Below, piece by piece: positions 46,629 through 55,669 of a stretch of DNA of 64,000 nucleotides. A model generated the notes under the pieces. The model had not been told where the DNA came from, made no database searches, and worked only from the letters and a program-made list of their open reading frames with translations. The stretch spans positions 1-64,000 of the forward strand of contig JAGXGA010000023.1 of the NCBI GenBank assembly GCA_024636975.1, read 5' to 3'. The translations under genes and the position numbers were made by a program. This stretch comes from Mariniphaga sp. (GTDB lineage: Bacteria > Bacteroidota > Bacteroidia > Bacteroidales > Prolixibacteraceae). The first letter of the stretch is position 1. Each line of letters starts with the position of its first letter.

Positions 46629-46798
46629 CAAGACCAGATGATGATTATAATGGCACTGAATTTTCTTGCCTTGATTCTTGATACTATTAGTCTTGATACA
46701 AGCTCGAAAATTGCCATAAGATTTATAGACTCAAGTAACAAGACCGGATGAATATTTTCCTGGCTCATGAATTTTCTTGTCCTGATACTTGATACTAT
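46629..46798. repeat. Pair of diverged 60-bp direct repeats
   Basis: CAAGACCAGATGA at 46629 and CAAGACCGGATGA at 46739 each open a segment of about 60 bases that continues with GAATTTTCTTG and ends in CTTGATACTAT. The copies are 110 bases apart and clearly diverged. Neither codes. Such CTTGATACT-rich elements look like dispersed non-coding repeats. Confidence 0.55.
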
Positions 46799-46891
46799 AT
46801 AACTACTTTAAGAGAGGTTTTTACTGCGGCGTAAATGTTACATCACATATCATGAAACTTGGAGCGCCGCATTCTGCCTCCGCTACAGAGC

Positions 46892-46920
46892 CGTCATTGC
46901 GCGCGCAGCAAAGCAATCTC
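46892..46920. repeat. Short interspersed element with GTCATTGCG...AAGCAATCTC
   Basis: The 29 bases from CGTCATTGCG to AGCAATCTC resemble the widely scattered bacterial repeat GTCATTGCGAGCG...GAAGCAATCTC. Its ends (GCATTGCG-like and CAATCTC) and GC-rich core stand out from the AT-rich context. One copy only in the window. Confidence 0.45.
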
Positions 46921-47188
46921 ACGCTATTATGCAGAAGCTTTAATTGAAAAAATGATTAATTTACGATTAAGTTATTCATTTTGATGTTCGTTAGAATAAC
47001 GAGGGGGGGCCTTGATAATAAAAACATTTACGAAGTTAGTGATGGTATGCCTGAGTAGTCCATCGCCTGTAATTTTATCCCTGCTGATGCGGGCTCTCTG
47101 CATACCAGAGCATTTTATGGAGTTATCGGTTCCTGGTTCCTGGCAAATCGTAGGTATATTATGAGATGAAAAACTATTTCAGATCTTT
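46921..47188. other. Intergenic, no gene seen
   Basis: Continuation of the 674-bp spacer before the sigma gene. Small hairpins occur (GATGG/CCATC around 47041-47069 and GCTCT/AGAGC around 47094-47113) without T-runs. The ECF promoter region begins at about 47189, as judged from its duplicate downstream. Confidence 0.35.
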
Positions 47189-47268
47189 AAATAAAGATTC
47201 TCTATAGAAACAACTTGCCATTCACTTTCATTTTACTAAATTTACTATAATTAATAAAACTAATCTGT

Positions 47269-47835
47269 GTGGAAGAGCAGTATCTCATAAGGGGCATACT
47301 AACTCAAAATAAGATCGTGTTCGATTTTGTTTTCAGCTATTACTATTCCGGATTATGTGCATACTGTGAACGAATTACCAACAATCAGGATGTTTCCGAA
47401 GATATTGTCCAGGAGTTGTTTTTGAATCTTTGGATAAAACATCACAAAATAAAAATCGAGTCGTCATTAAAAAATTACCTGTTTACTTCAGTAAAAAACC
47501 GTTCGATCGACTACATCAAAAGCGAACAAAGAAAAACTAAAAAATTAATTCATCTGACAGAAGAACCTTTACAGTATGAAAATCTTTCATCACTTTGGTT
47601 TGCAGAAACAGAGTTGCAGGCAGTTGTTGAAAAAAGCCTGCAGAAGTTGCCTCCCCGATGTCGGGAAATTTTTGAGCTAAGCAGGCTTGATGGATTAAAA
47701 AATCAACAAATTGCCGATAAACTAAGCCTGTCGAAAAGGACTGTCGAACTTCAGGTCAGCAACGCCCTAAAACAACTGCGCATTGACATGGCGGCATATT
47801 TGCCCTTGAATTTACTGATGTTTCTGTTAAAATAA
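47269..47835 (+). CDS. ECF RNA polymerase sigma factor
   Basis: 188 residues. No in-frame ATG lies near the start; GTG 47269 is chosen because it and its surroundings are preserved in a duplicated copy at 60404. Region 2 reads FSYYYSGLCAYCERITNNQD then SEDIVQELFLNLWIKH, the -10 binding helix; region 4 is LQKLPPRCREIFELSRLDGL then NQQIADKLSLSKRTVELQVS, the -35 HTH. The FecR-type anti-sigma gene lies 170 bp downstream, followed by a SusC with STN domain: the standard trans-envelope signalling set. When the receptor meets its glycan, the anti-sigma releases this factor to transcribe the locus. Confidence 0.93.
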   Translation: MEEQYLIRGILTQNKIVFDFVFSYYYSGLCAYCERITNNQDVSEDIVQELFLNLWIKHHKIKIESSLKNYLFTSVKNRSIDYIKSEQRKTKKLIHLTEEPLQYENLSSLWFAETELQAVVEKSLQKLPPRCREIFELSRLDGLKNQQIADKLSLSKRTVELQVSNALKQLRIDMAAYLPLNLLMFLLK

Positions 47836-48005
47836 CAGAAGGAAGTATTCTCCATACAATGCAAAGCATCTGGTAGTTTTTCCAATGAAACTATAATCGA
47901 TTTTTTTCTTAAACAGAAATACATATAAAATATATCCCTTCAACTATATGTGTATTTTTCTTTCAGATCGTCATTATTAATGAAAGCAATAAAATTAAAC
48001 GATTA

Positions 48006-49046
48006 ATGATAGATAAGCCTATAGAAGAATTGCTTCCTTCATGGATCGAAGGCACATTAAACCCGGAGGAGAGAGAAAAGGTGGATCAGTGGAAGAATGC
48101 ATCTGAGGAGAACCGGCAGATTTTTGCCGGGCTCCACAGGGCATGGGAAGGAATTAGGCAATTGAAACGCATGAAACATTATGATGCAGAGAAAGCACTC
48201 ATCCGTGTAAATTCAAAAATAACAGCACAAAAGAAGAACAGAATATTCGAAGTTTTCCAAAAAGTGGCAGCAGTTCTCATTCTTCCGCTCATTGTTGCTA
48301 CCTTTCTTTTCGCCATTGATAAATCAAAAAAAGAAAACGATCCGTTTGTGGCATGGCACACATTGGAAATACCAGCTGGCATGCGTTCGGAATTTTATCT
48401 GCCCGACAGTACAAAAGTTTATCTGAATTCAAAATCCAGTCTTAGCTATCCACTGGTTTTCAGAGATAATATGCGTGAGGTAAAATTATCAGGTGAAGCT
48501 TATTTTGAAGTGGCTGAAAATAAAGAAGTGCCTTTTGTAGTGAATAACGGACGGATAAACATTGAAGTAACAGGTACTGAATTTCTTGTCACAAATTATG
48601 CATATGAAGAACTTACTGAAATTGTTTTGCTGAATGGAAGCATTAACCTCTTTCAGGGCAATTACCTTACTGCAAAAAAAGACATCATTCAGTTAAATCC
48701 GGGAGAAAAAGCTTTCAGCAGGGAAAACAACAAAAATCTGGTCGTTGAACAGGTTAATCCTGAAAAATACATCGCATGGAAAGCCGGCATGCTATTATTC
48801 CGGGAAGACCCTATGCCGGAAGTAGTCCGCAGATTAAACCGCTGGTACAATGTCGACATTCAGCTGGAAGGCCCTGAACTTAAAGACTGGAATTATACGG
48901 CCACATTTGAAGATGAATCGCTGACACAGGTACTCGAATTACTTAAAATATCAGCTCCCATTGAATATACAATCAAACAGCGTGAAGTTAAAACCGATAA
49001 AACTTTTAGCAAAATGGAAATAATTATCAGACAAAAGAACCGATGA
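48006..49046 (+). CDS. FecR-type anti-sigma factor
   Basis: 346 residues. The N-terminal cytoplasmic part (1-84) contains the zinc-less anti-sigma helices (PIEELLPSWIEGTLNPEERE), followed by one membrane helix (about 85-104, VAAVLILPLIVATFLFAI). The periplasmic FecR domain lies about 120-220 (AGMRSEFYLPDSTKVYLNSK; VKLSGEAYFEVAENKEVPF). The C-terminal DUF4974 domain has MPEVVRRLNRWYNVDIQ and contacts the STN domain of the receptor. It is the partner of the preceding sigma factor and the following SusC. Confidence 0.93.
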   Translation: MIDKPIEELLPSWIEGTLNPEEREKVDQWKNASEENRQIFAGLHRAWEGIRQLKRMKHYDAEKALIRVNSKITAQKKNRIFEVFQKVAAVLILPLIVATFLFAIDKSKKENDPFVAWHTLEIPAGMRSEFYLPDSTKVYLNSKSSLSYPLVFRDNMREVKLSGEAYFEVAENKEVPFVVNNGRINIEVTGTEFLVTNYAYEELTEIVLLNGSINLFQGNYLTAKKDIIQLNPGEKAFSRENNKNLVVEQVNPEKYIAWKAGMLLFREDPMPEVVRRLNRWYNVDIQLEGPELKDWNYTATFEDESLTQVLELLKISAPIEYTIKQREVKTDKTFSKMEIIIRQKNR

Positions 49047-49053
49047 ATTAAAA

Positions 49054-49076
49054 AAGGGATGCTGATCACATCCCTT
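49054..49076 (+). terminator. Short hairpin after the fecR gene
   Basis: AAGGGATG at 49054-49061 pairs with CATCCCTT at 49069-49076 with a 7-base loop, eight bases after the stop codon. There is no good T-run, so attenuation before susC is more likely than full termination. Confidence 0.5.
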
Positions 49077-49159
49077 GTGCACTTTTCGCCTGTTCTTTCC
49101 TGACCGAAAGAAAAGGCTTTAATAAACCAATAGTTATTAATTTAAAAGCGTTTAAATTT

Positions 49160-52100
49160 ATGAAAATTTTATGTATGAACTGCCCTGAGCTAAAAAAGCT
49201 ATGGGCAACTAAAACTTTTCGAACCATGAGGTTAACAATTTATGTTTTTATCCTCGCCGTTGTTCAGGGGTATGCTTCAAGTAGTTATGCCCAGTCAACA
49301 AGACTGAATCTCGCCCTCGGAAATTCCACTATCCGTGAGGTTTTGCTTGAAATAGAAAACAATTCGGAGTTCCGGTTTTTGTACAACAGCAAGATGGTGG
49401 ATGTTGACCGGTCGGTAAATGTGGAGTTTAGCAATCTGACCATCGATAAAGCCTTAAACAGGTTGTTTAAAGGTACTGATGTCGATTACCGGGTTATTGA
49501 CCGGCAGGTGGTTCTCTTTTCCGAAGATGAACCTGTATATGATTCTGACTTGCAGCAACAGAGAACAGTTTCAGGAACAGTAACTGATGCCGGCGGACAA
49601 CCATTGCCGGGTGTTACGGTAATGGTTAAAGGCACGACACTGGGGGTTGTTACCAATGCCGATGGAAACTACACCCTATCTAATATTCCTGAAAATGCTA
49701 CGCTGGTTTTCTCATTTGTAGGGATGAGAACACAGGAAGTTGCTGCAGGGAATCAAACCGTAATTGACATCACAATGGACGAGGAAACCATTGGATTGGA
49801 GGAAGTAGTTGCTGTAGGCTATGGGGTGCAACGAAAGGTCAATATGACTGGCGCTGTTTCCATAATTAATTTTGATGAAGAGCTTGAAAACCGACCAATA
49901 ACGAATGCATCACAAGCCTTGAGCGGGAAAATACCAGGAATTTGGGTCAGCCAAAATTCAGGACAACCGGGAAGCGATGGCGCTCAAATCAGGGTGCGGG
50001 GATGGGGTACTCTCAATAATTCGAACCCTCTTGTTATAATAGATGGTATTGAGGGTGAATTCGATCAGATCAATCCAAATGATATTGAAAGTGTTTCAGT
50101 ATTAAAAGATGCTGCGTCTGCTGCCATTTACGGTTCAAAGGCAGCTAATGGGGTAATTCTGATTACAACCAAAACGGGTAAAACGAATGAGAAGATGCAA
50201 GTCAATTTATCCTCTTATTATGGAATACAAACATTAGGCAGAAGTTATAATCTTATAAATAACAGTGCTGAAAATATGAGAATGACAAACGAGGCATTGG
50301 TAAATGAAGGAGGTAGCCCATTGTTTCCTGAAGATATGATTTCAGCATTTGATAACGGAACGGATAAGTATAAATATCCAAATACCGATTGGTTTGATGT
50401 TGCATTCGATAATGCTCCGATCCAGGAACATAATTTATCCATAACGGGTGGAACTGAAAAAAGCTCATCTTTTCTTTCTTTCAATTACATGAATCAGGAT
50501 GGAATAGTTCCAAATACAAATACTGAAAGATATGGGATCAGAGCCAACCTTGAATCAAGAGTAAACGACTGGTTTACGGTGGATAGCCGAATAAACTACA
50601 GTCATAAGGTATCAGTGGAGCCGTATAACGATATCGTCTATGGGTCGATGGGCCGTTTTTTTGATATGTTGAATGGTGCTGCACCCTATATAGCACCCTA
50701 TACAAGAGATGGGGAATTTGGAGCAGTTGAAACAATAACAGATGATGGGAATATTTTGTATGACAACAGAAATCCGTTAATTGATGCCAACAATGGGAAG
50801 AAAATCGCAGAGGAAAATTTTTTAAGCATTAATGCTTCTGCAAATGTTAAACTATTCGATTTTTTAAACTGGAGAACTACTGTTGCATCTTCCGGTAACT
50901 GGAACATGATTGATAATTATAATGAAACCATTATTGGATATACTGACTCTGGAATTCCTATGATGACCAAAAACTACAATAGAGAAGGAATTGAAATTTC
51001 ACGCAGCCAGGTGTCATCTCTTGTAAATAATGTGTTTTCTACATTGAATTTTAATAAAACAATTGCTGAAATTCATGAATTTTCTGCAATAGCCGGGCTA
51101 CAGGTTGAAGATCGGAAAATTAAAAACGTTTATGCAAGAAGATCGGACCCACCTAAAGAGGGATTAACGCAGGTAGATGCAGGGACATCAGGCATTCAGG
51201 GTGAAGGGAATATGGTCGGATTGAGGATGTTTTCTTATTTTGGACGTTTTAATTACGCATTTTCAGGTAAATACCTTTTTGAAGCAAATATAAGAGCTGA
51301 TGCATCTTCCCGATTCAAGGAAGGAAACAGATGGGGGATTTTCCCTGGATTCTCGGTGGGTTGGCGACTTATTGATGAATCTTTTATGGAAGATCAGGAT
51401 ATTTTTTCTAATTTAAAACTCAGAGCATCCTGGGGCCAATTAGGAAATCAAAATATTTCAGGCTATTGGCCCTACTTAACCATCATCACTCAAAATAATG
51501 ATTTAAGTTACAGTTATGCTGGTAGTTTTGCCCCGGGAGCAGCTGTAACCTCATTAGTCGATGAAGATATTACCTGGGAAACAACTACCACTCTTGATAT
51601 TGGGCTGGATGTCGGTTTCATGAACAATAAAATAACTGTTGAAGCTGATTATTTCCAAAAGAAAACAACCGATATTATTGTACAGTTGCCAATTCCGGAC
51701 ATAATGGGTAATATAACACCTCCTTTTGAAAATGTGGGAGAAATGGTCAATAATGGTTTTGAGTTTACAATTAATTACGATAATCAATCTTTGAATCGCG
51801 ATCGTTTTGGATACAATATTGGATTAAATGCAACTTATATCGACAATGAAGTTACCAAGTTCCGCGGAGGCGATTCTCCGGATCAATTGTACTTAATCAG
51901 AGAAGGATATTCATACCGGTCACTTTACGGATATAAAGCTGTTGGTATCTATCAAACGGATGCTGAAGCGGCAGAGCATATGAGTAATAACAGTTATACA
52001 CCCATTGCAGGTAACCTGAAGTTTGAAGATGTAAATAATGATGGGAAATTGGGTTTTGAAGACAAGCAGGGGATCGGAAATACAATACCTAAAATCACCT

Positions 52101-52567
52101 ATGGTTTGTCTACTGCATTTAAATATAAAGGATTTGATTTAAATCTTTTATTTCAGGGGCTTTTAGATGTTCATGCTTATAATAATAATCCTTTAACCCA
52201 TCTAAATTATGAAAACAGAACAATCTCAACCAGGTGGAGAGATGCCTGGACACCGCAGAATACAGATACCGATGTTCCAATTTTATACTTTAATAACTCA
52301 TGGGATAACCTGGAATCTTCATATTGGGTTAAAGAAATAAGTTTTTTAAAACTTAAAAATGTACAATTGGGTTATGCGCTGCCAACTGATCTAACAACTC
52401 AAATTGGATTGCAAAAGATTTATTTTTATTTAAATGCACAAAATGTTTTTGTACTTGTAGATGAAAAGTTTGAAGGTTACGATCCTGAGAAGAGTGCGTT
52501 TTCACATGGTACAAATCAATATCCTGTTCCAAGGATAATTTCTATAGGTTTAAATCTTAATTTTTAA
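49160..52567 (+). CDS. SusC/RagA-type TonB-dependent receptor with STN signalling domain
   Basis: 1135 residues. The long N-terminal lead ends in a signal peptide (MRLTIYVFILAVVQGYASS), so either ATG 49160 or the internal ATG 49226 could start it. The STN domain follows (residues about 50-120: STIREVLLEIENNSEFRFLY, LTIDKALNRLFKGTDVDYRV), then the carboxypeptidase-like domain (VSGTVTDAGGQPLPGVTVMV), TonB box EEVVAVGYG, plug and 22-strand barrel, ending IISIGLNLNF. The STN domain talks to FecR, making this receptor both importer and sensor for the ECF pair upstream. susD begins 4 bp downstream. Confidence 0.95.
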   Translation: MKILCMNCPELKKLWATKTFRTMRLTIYVFILAVVQGYASSSYAQSTRLNLALGNSTIREVLLEIENNSEFRFLYNSKMVDVDRSVNVEFSNLTIDKALNRLFKGTDVDYRVIDRQVVLFSEDEPVYDSDLQQQRTVSGTVTDAGGQPLPGVTVMVKGTTLGVVTNADGNYTLSNIPENATLVFSFVGMRTQEVAAGNQTVIDITMDEETIGLEEVVAVGYGVQRKVNMTGAVSIINFDEELENRPITNASQALSGKIPGIWVSQNSGQPGSDGAQIRVRGWGTLNNSNPLVIIDGIEGEFDQINPNDIESVSVLKDAASAAIYGSKAANGVILITTKTGKTNEKMQVNLSSYYGIQTLGRSYNLINNSAENMRMTNEALVNEGGSPLFPEDMISAFDNGTDKYKYPNTDWFDVAFDNAPIQEHNLSITGGTEKSSSFLSFNYMNQDGIVPNTNTERYGIRANLESRVNDWFTVDSRINYSHKVSVEPYNDIVYGSMGRFFDMLNGAAPYIAPYTRDGEFGAVETITDDGNILYDNRNPLIDANNGKKIAEENFLSINASANVKLFDFLNWRTTVASSGNWNMIDNYNETIIGYTDSGIPMMTKNYNREGIEISRSQVSSLVNNVFSTLNFNKTIAEIHEFSAIAGLQVEDRKIKNVYARRSDPPKEGLTQVDAGTSGIQGEGNMVGLRMFSYFGRFNYAFSGKYLFEANIRADASSRFKEGNRWGIFPGFSVGWRLIDESFMEDQDIFSNLKLRASWGQLGNQNISGYWPYLTIITQNNDLSYSYAGSFAPGAAVTSLVDEDITWETTTTLDIGLDVGFMNNKITVEADYFQKKTTDIIVQLPIPDIMGNITPPFENVGEMVNNGFEFTINYDNQSLNRDRFGYNIGLNATYIDNEVTKFRGGDSPDQLYLIREGYSYRSLYGYKAVGIYQTDAEAAEHMSNNSYTPIAGNLKFEDVNNDGKLGFEDKQGIGNTIPKITYGLSTAFKYKGFDLNLLFQGLLDVHAYNNNPLTHLNYENRTISTRWRDAWTPQNTDTDVPILYFNNSWDNLESSYWVKEISFLKLKNVQLGYALPTDLTTQIGLQKIYFYLNAQNVFVLVDEKFEGYDPEKSAFSHGTNQYPVPRIISIGLNLNF

Positions 52568-52571
52568 AAAT

Positions 52572-54173
52572 ATGAAAATGAAACTAAATAATATAATAAA
52601 ATACAGTTTACTATCATTATTGATTTTAACTGCAAGCGGATGCGTAGAGGAGTATTTGGATTTCTTTCCGGAAGATAAAATGACTGCCGCAAATTTTCCG
52701 GTTGATGAGGACGATATGGATTTACTTCTCAATGGACTTTATGGACAGTTGCGTGAAAATTCACTTTATAATGAAGGTTTTTTTGCTTTTGGAGTGTTGG
52801 ATGGAGCAACTCCAAATTCTTTTAACTGGGGAAACCTACCCATTACAAAAATTGGTAACGGGCAACTTTCTGCAACCGATGGAAGCATTGTAAATTTTCG
52901 ATGGACAAGGGCATATGCAATTATTTTCAGGGCGAATTATTTGATTAGGGCTTTGGAAACAGTTGAATTGAATGCGGATGTAAAATCAATGTATGAAGCG
53001 GAAGCGCGATTTCTGCGGGGGGTGGCTTATGCAACACTTGTAGAATCGTATGGAGGAGTTCCCATAGTTTTGGATGCTATTTCAACGGAAGATGCACGAA
53101 CAATCAGAAGAAATACTGCAGAAGAAACCTGGAACCAGGCAATTTCTGACTACGATTTTGCAATTGCTAACCTCAATGTTGATGCACCTCAGGTAGGCAG
53201 AGCAAACAAAGGCGCAGCAATGGCAATGAAAATGAGAGCTCTTTTGTATCAAAATAAATTTAGCGAAGTTATAACCCTTGCTGACCAAATTATAGAACTG
53301 GGAAAATATTCACTATTCCCAAGCTACGAAGGTTTATTTCAACTTGAAAATGAGAACAACCAGGAGGTAATTTTCGATGTCCAATATATAAGGGGTGAAA
53401 ATTCGCAAGGAACGCGTCTTGATCAATTTACAGGAACGGGTACTGGCAGCTGGACCAGAGGCACAAGGTATGTGCCAACCGAAGATTTGGTAAATGCTTA
53501 TGAAAGGATAGATGGTACGCCGGGTAAATATTTCGAATCGGAAATTGATTTGGATAATCCCTACGAAGGTTGGGATCCCAGGCTGGCAGTAACTGTTGTT
53601 GTTCCAGGTTCTTATTATCTTGGCTACCGGTTTCCAAACTATCTTTACCCAGGTGGTGCATACAACCATCCGGGGAACAGGATAAAACATCTCAGCACAC
53701 GCAAATACAGAGAAGATAGTGAAGCAGACCTGGCTCCAACAGATCAATCAGATTTAAATAATATAGTTATCCGATATGCCGATGTTCTGTTATCTAAAGC
53801 CGAGGCGCTCATTGAATCGGGAGGTAATGTTGATGATGCAATTGCTTTAATTAACAGAATAAGGACCGATAGAGATGATGTTAAGATGACACCAATACCA
53901 ACTGGTTTAACCCGAGAGGAAGCCCGGGCAAAATTAAGACATGAAAGAAGAATTGAATTTGCTTTGGAAGGTTTGTATTGGATGGATATTAAACGATGGC
54001 ATAAAATGGATGGATTTCTTAATGATGTCTATCCGATTGAGATACGGGATCATAGTGGCGGCCTTGTTGAAACCAAATTTCCTGATGGTTACAGAGAACA
54101 TTTTAATTTACTGCCTATCCCCAATAGTGAATTATCTTTGAACGAGAACCTGGAGCAAAATCCAGGTTGGTAA
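52572..54173 (+). CDS. SusD/RagB-type surface glycan-binding lipoprotein
   Basis: 533 residues. Lipobox LTASGC (Cys about residue 18; ATG 52578 is an alternative start two codons on). The TPR helices include MYEAEARFLRGVAYATLVES and the C-terminal domain has IVIRYADVLLSKAEALIES and ERRIEFALEGLYWMDIKRW. It ends LEQNPGW, as SusD proteins do. It covers the STN-SusC barrel as a lid and binds the glycan that triggers this locus. A clear terminator follows 11 bp after the stop. Confidence 0.95.
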   Translation: MKMKLNNIIKYSLLSLLILTASGCVEEYLDFFPEDKMTAANFPVDEDDMDLLLNGLYGQLRENSLYNEGFFAFGVLDGATPNSFNWGNLPITKIGNGQLSATDGSIVNFRWTRAYAIIFRANYLIRALETVELNADVKSMYEAEARFLRGVAYATLVESYGGVPIVLDAISTEDARTIRRNTAEETWNQAISDYDFAIANLNVDAPQVGRANKGAAMAMKMRALLYQNKFSEVITLADQIIELGKYSLFPSYEGLFQLENENNQEVIFDVQYIRGENSQGTRLDQFTGTGTGSWTRGTRYVPTEDLVNAYERIDGTPGKYFESEIDLDNPYEGWDPRLAVTVVVPGSYYLGYRFPNYLYPGGAYNHPGNRIKHLSTRKYREDSEADLAPTDQSDLNNIVIRYADVLLSKAEALIESGGNVDDAIALINRIRTDRDDVKMTPIPTGLTREEARAKLRHERRIEFALEGLYWMDIKRWHKMDGFLNDVYPIEIRDHSGGLVETKFPDGYREHFNLLPIPNSELSLNENLEQNPGW

Positions 54174-54184
54174 AATAAATATTA

Positions 54185-54214
54185 CACCCCGGAATTTATT
54201 AAATATCCGGGGTG
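54185..54214 (+). terminator. Hairpin between susD and the sulfatases
   Basis: CACCCCGGA at 54185-54193 and TCCGGGGTG at 54206-54214 form a perfect 9-bp GC-rich stem with a 12-base loop, followed by CTTCTTTATT. Expected to reduce transcription into the sulfatase genes. Confidence 0.75.
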
Positions 54215-54240
54215 CTTCTTTATTATAAAAATTAAATGCT

Positions 54241-55653
54241 ATGAAATTAATCAGGCTCGTATTTTTGTTATTATTGGCTGCAGGCTGCAAAAAAGAAACC
54301 GATAAACCCAATATAATTCTTATTCTGGCTGATGATTTAGGATACAATGATGTTTCCAGTTATCGTATTTCAAATTTTGATGGTCATTACGAAAAGGCAC
54401 CTACAAGTCAAACTCCCAATATTGATAAGTTGGCTGAACAGGGTATGCGTTTCAATGATTTTCACTGTGGTGCAGCCGTATGTTCCCCTTCAAGGGCTGC
54501 TCTGATTACAGGGAGAAATGCTACAAGGGTTGGAATTTACAACTGGATTCCTCCTAACGGACCTATGCATTTAAGATCAGAAGAAATTACAATAGCTGAA
54601 CTGTTAAAAAAAGAAAATTACAACACAGGTCATTTTGGCAAATGGCATCTTACTTCAGAAGGGATGGGCCAACCACTTCCCAATGACCAGGGATTTGATT
54701 ATAGTTTTTTTGCATATAACAATGCAAATCCTTCTCATCACAACCCGGAGAATTATTATAGGAATGGTGAACCTGTGGGCAAACTGGAAGGATATGCCTG
54801 TCAACTCGTAGTTGATGAAGCTCTTCAGTGGCTGGATAAAAACGATGCAAATACCCCATTCTTTATCAATGTATGGTTTAACGAGCCACATTTAAAAGTA
54901 GCTGCACCTGAAGAATTGACGAAAAGGCATGAGTATAATCAGGAGTATTACGGAGCCATAGAAAATATGGATATTGCAGTTGGACGATTAATAGATTATC
55001 TGGAAGAAAATAACCTTACTAATAACACTCTGGTAATTTTCACTTCAGATAATGGCTCCCAGTGGGACCATTCAAATGATCCTTTGCGGGGTGAAAAATG
55101 TTTTAACTACGAAGGAGGATTGCGCGAACCCTTTATTGTTTCGTGGCCACCTAAAATACCAAAAGGAAAGGTGAGCGGGTTCAATGGAAGTTTTACTGAT
55201 ATTTTACCTACAATTGCATCAATAACCAATATTCCTTTACCTTCCGACAGAATTTATGACGGAGTAGATATTTCTTCTGTGTTTTTTGACGGTCAGAATG
55301 AATTGGAAAGACAAAATCCAGTATTCTTCTACCGCTACTTTCATGACCCGATTTGCATGCTACGTGAAGGGGACTGGTGCCTGCTGGGTTATGATGAATT
55401 AATTCCCATAGCAGAAAGTTTGAATGAAGGGCAACTCGGGAAAATTAAACCCTGGCATTTTATGCCAAATCATATGGAGTATCTGAAAACATTAACACCT
55501 AAATATTTTGAATTATATAATTTGAAAGAGGATAAAGAACAGGATGTTGATCTGTCAGAAAAATATCCGGAAATAGTTTCAAAAATGAAGAATAAAATGA
55601 TGGAACTTCGCGAAGAAATGATAATTGAAGGTGGAGATTGGTACAATCAATAA
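54241..55653 (+). CDS. Sulfatase (S1 family) 1, lipoprotein
   Basis: 470 residues. Lipobox LLAAGC near residue 18 indicates membrane anchoring. The alkaline-phosphatase-like fold begins NIILILADDLGYNDVSSY with the metal-binding Asp pair. The formylglycine motif CSPSR is intact with C81, and GHFGKWHLT carries the second sulfate-binding Lys/His. FTSDNGSQW near residues 268-276 completes the Ca2+ site. It hydrolyses a sulfate ester of a glycan. Only 16 bp before the next sulfatase. Needs a maturase (FGE or anSME), which is not in this window. Confidence 0.92.
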   Translation: MKLIRLVFLLLLAAGCKKETDKPNIILILADDLGYNDVSSYRISNFDGHYEKAPTSQTPNIDKLAEQGMRFNDFHCGAAVCSPSRAALITGRNATRVGIYNWIPPNGPMHLRSEEITIAELLKKENYNTGHFGKWHLTSEGMGQPLPNDQGFDYSFFAYNNANPSHHNPENYYRNGEPVGKLEGYACQLVVDEALQWLDKNDANTPFFINVWFNEPHLKVAAPEELTKRHEYNQEYYGAIENMDIAVGRLIDYLEENNLTNNTLVIFTSDNGSQWDHSNDPLRGEKCFNYEGGLREPFIVSWPPKIPKGKVSGFNGSFTDILPTIASITNIPLPSDRIYDGVDISSVFFDGQNELERQNPVFFYRYFHDPICMLREGDWCLLGYDELIPIAESLNEGQLGKIKPWHFMPNHMEYLKTLTPKYFELYNLKEDKEQDVDLSEKYPEIVSKMKNKMMELREEMIIEGGDWYNQ

Positions 55654-55669
55654 TTTTAAATTAAGTCTT

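Noticed and set aside
49139-49158. AATTTAAA/TTTAAATT inverted repeat just before the second susC
   Set aside because: Short, pure A/T and abutting the start codon; likely by chance in such AT-rich DNA.
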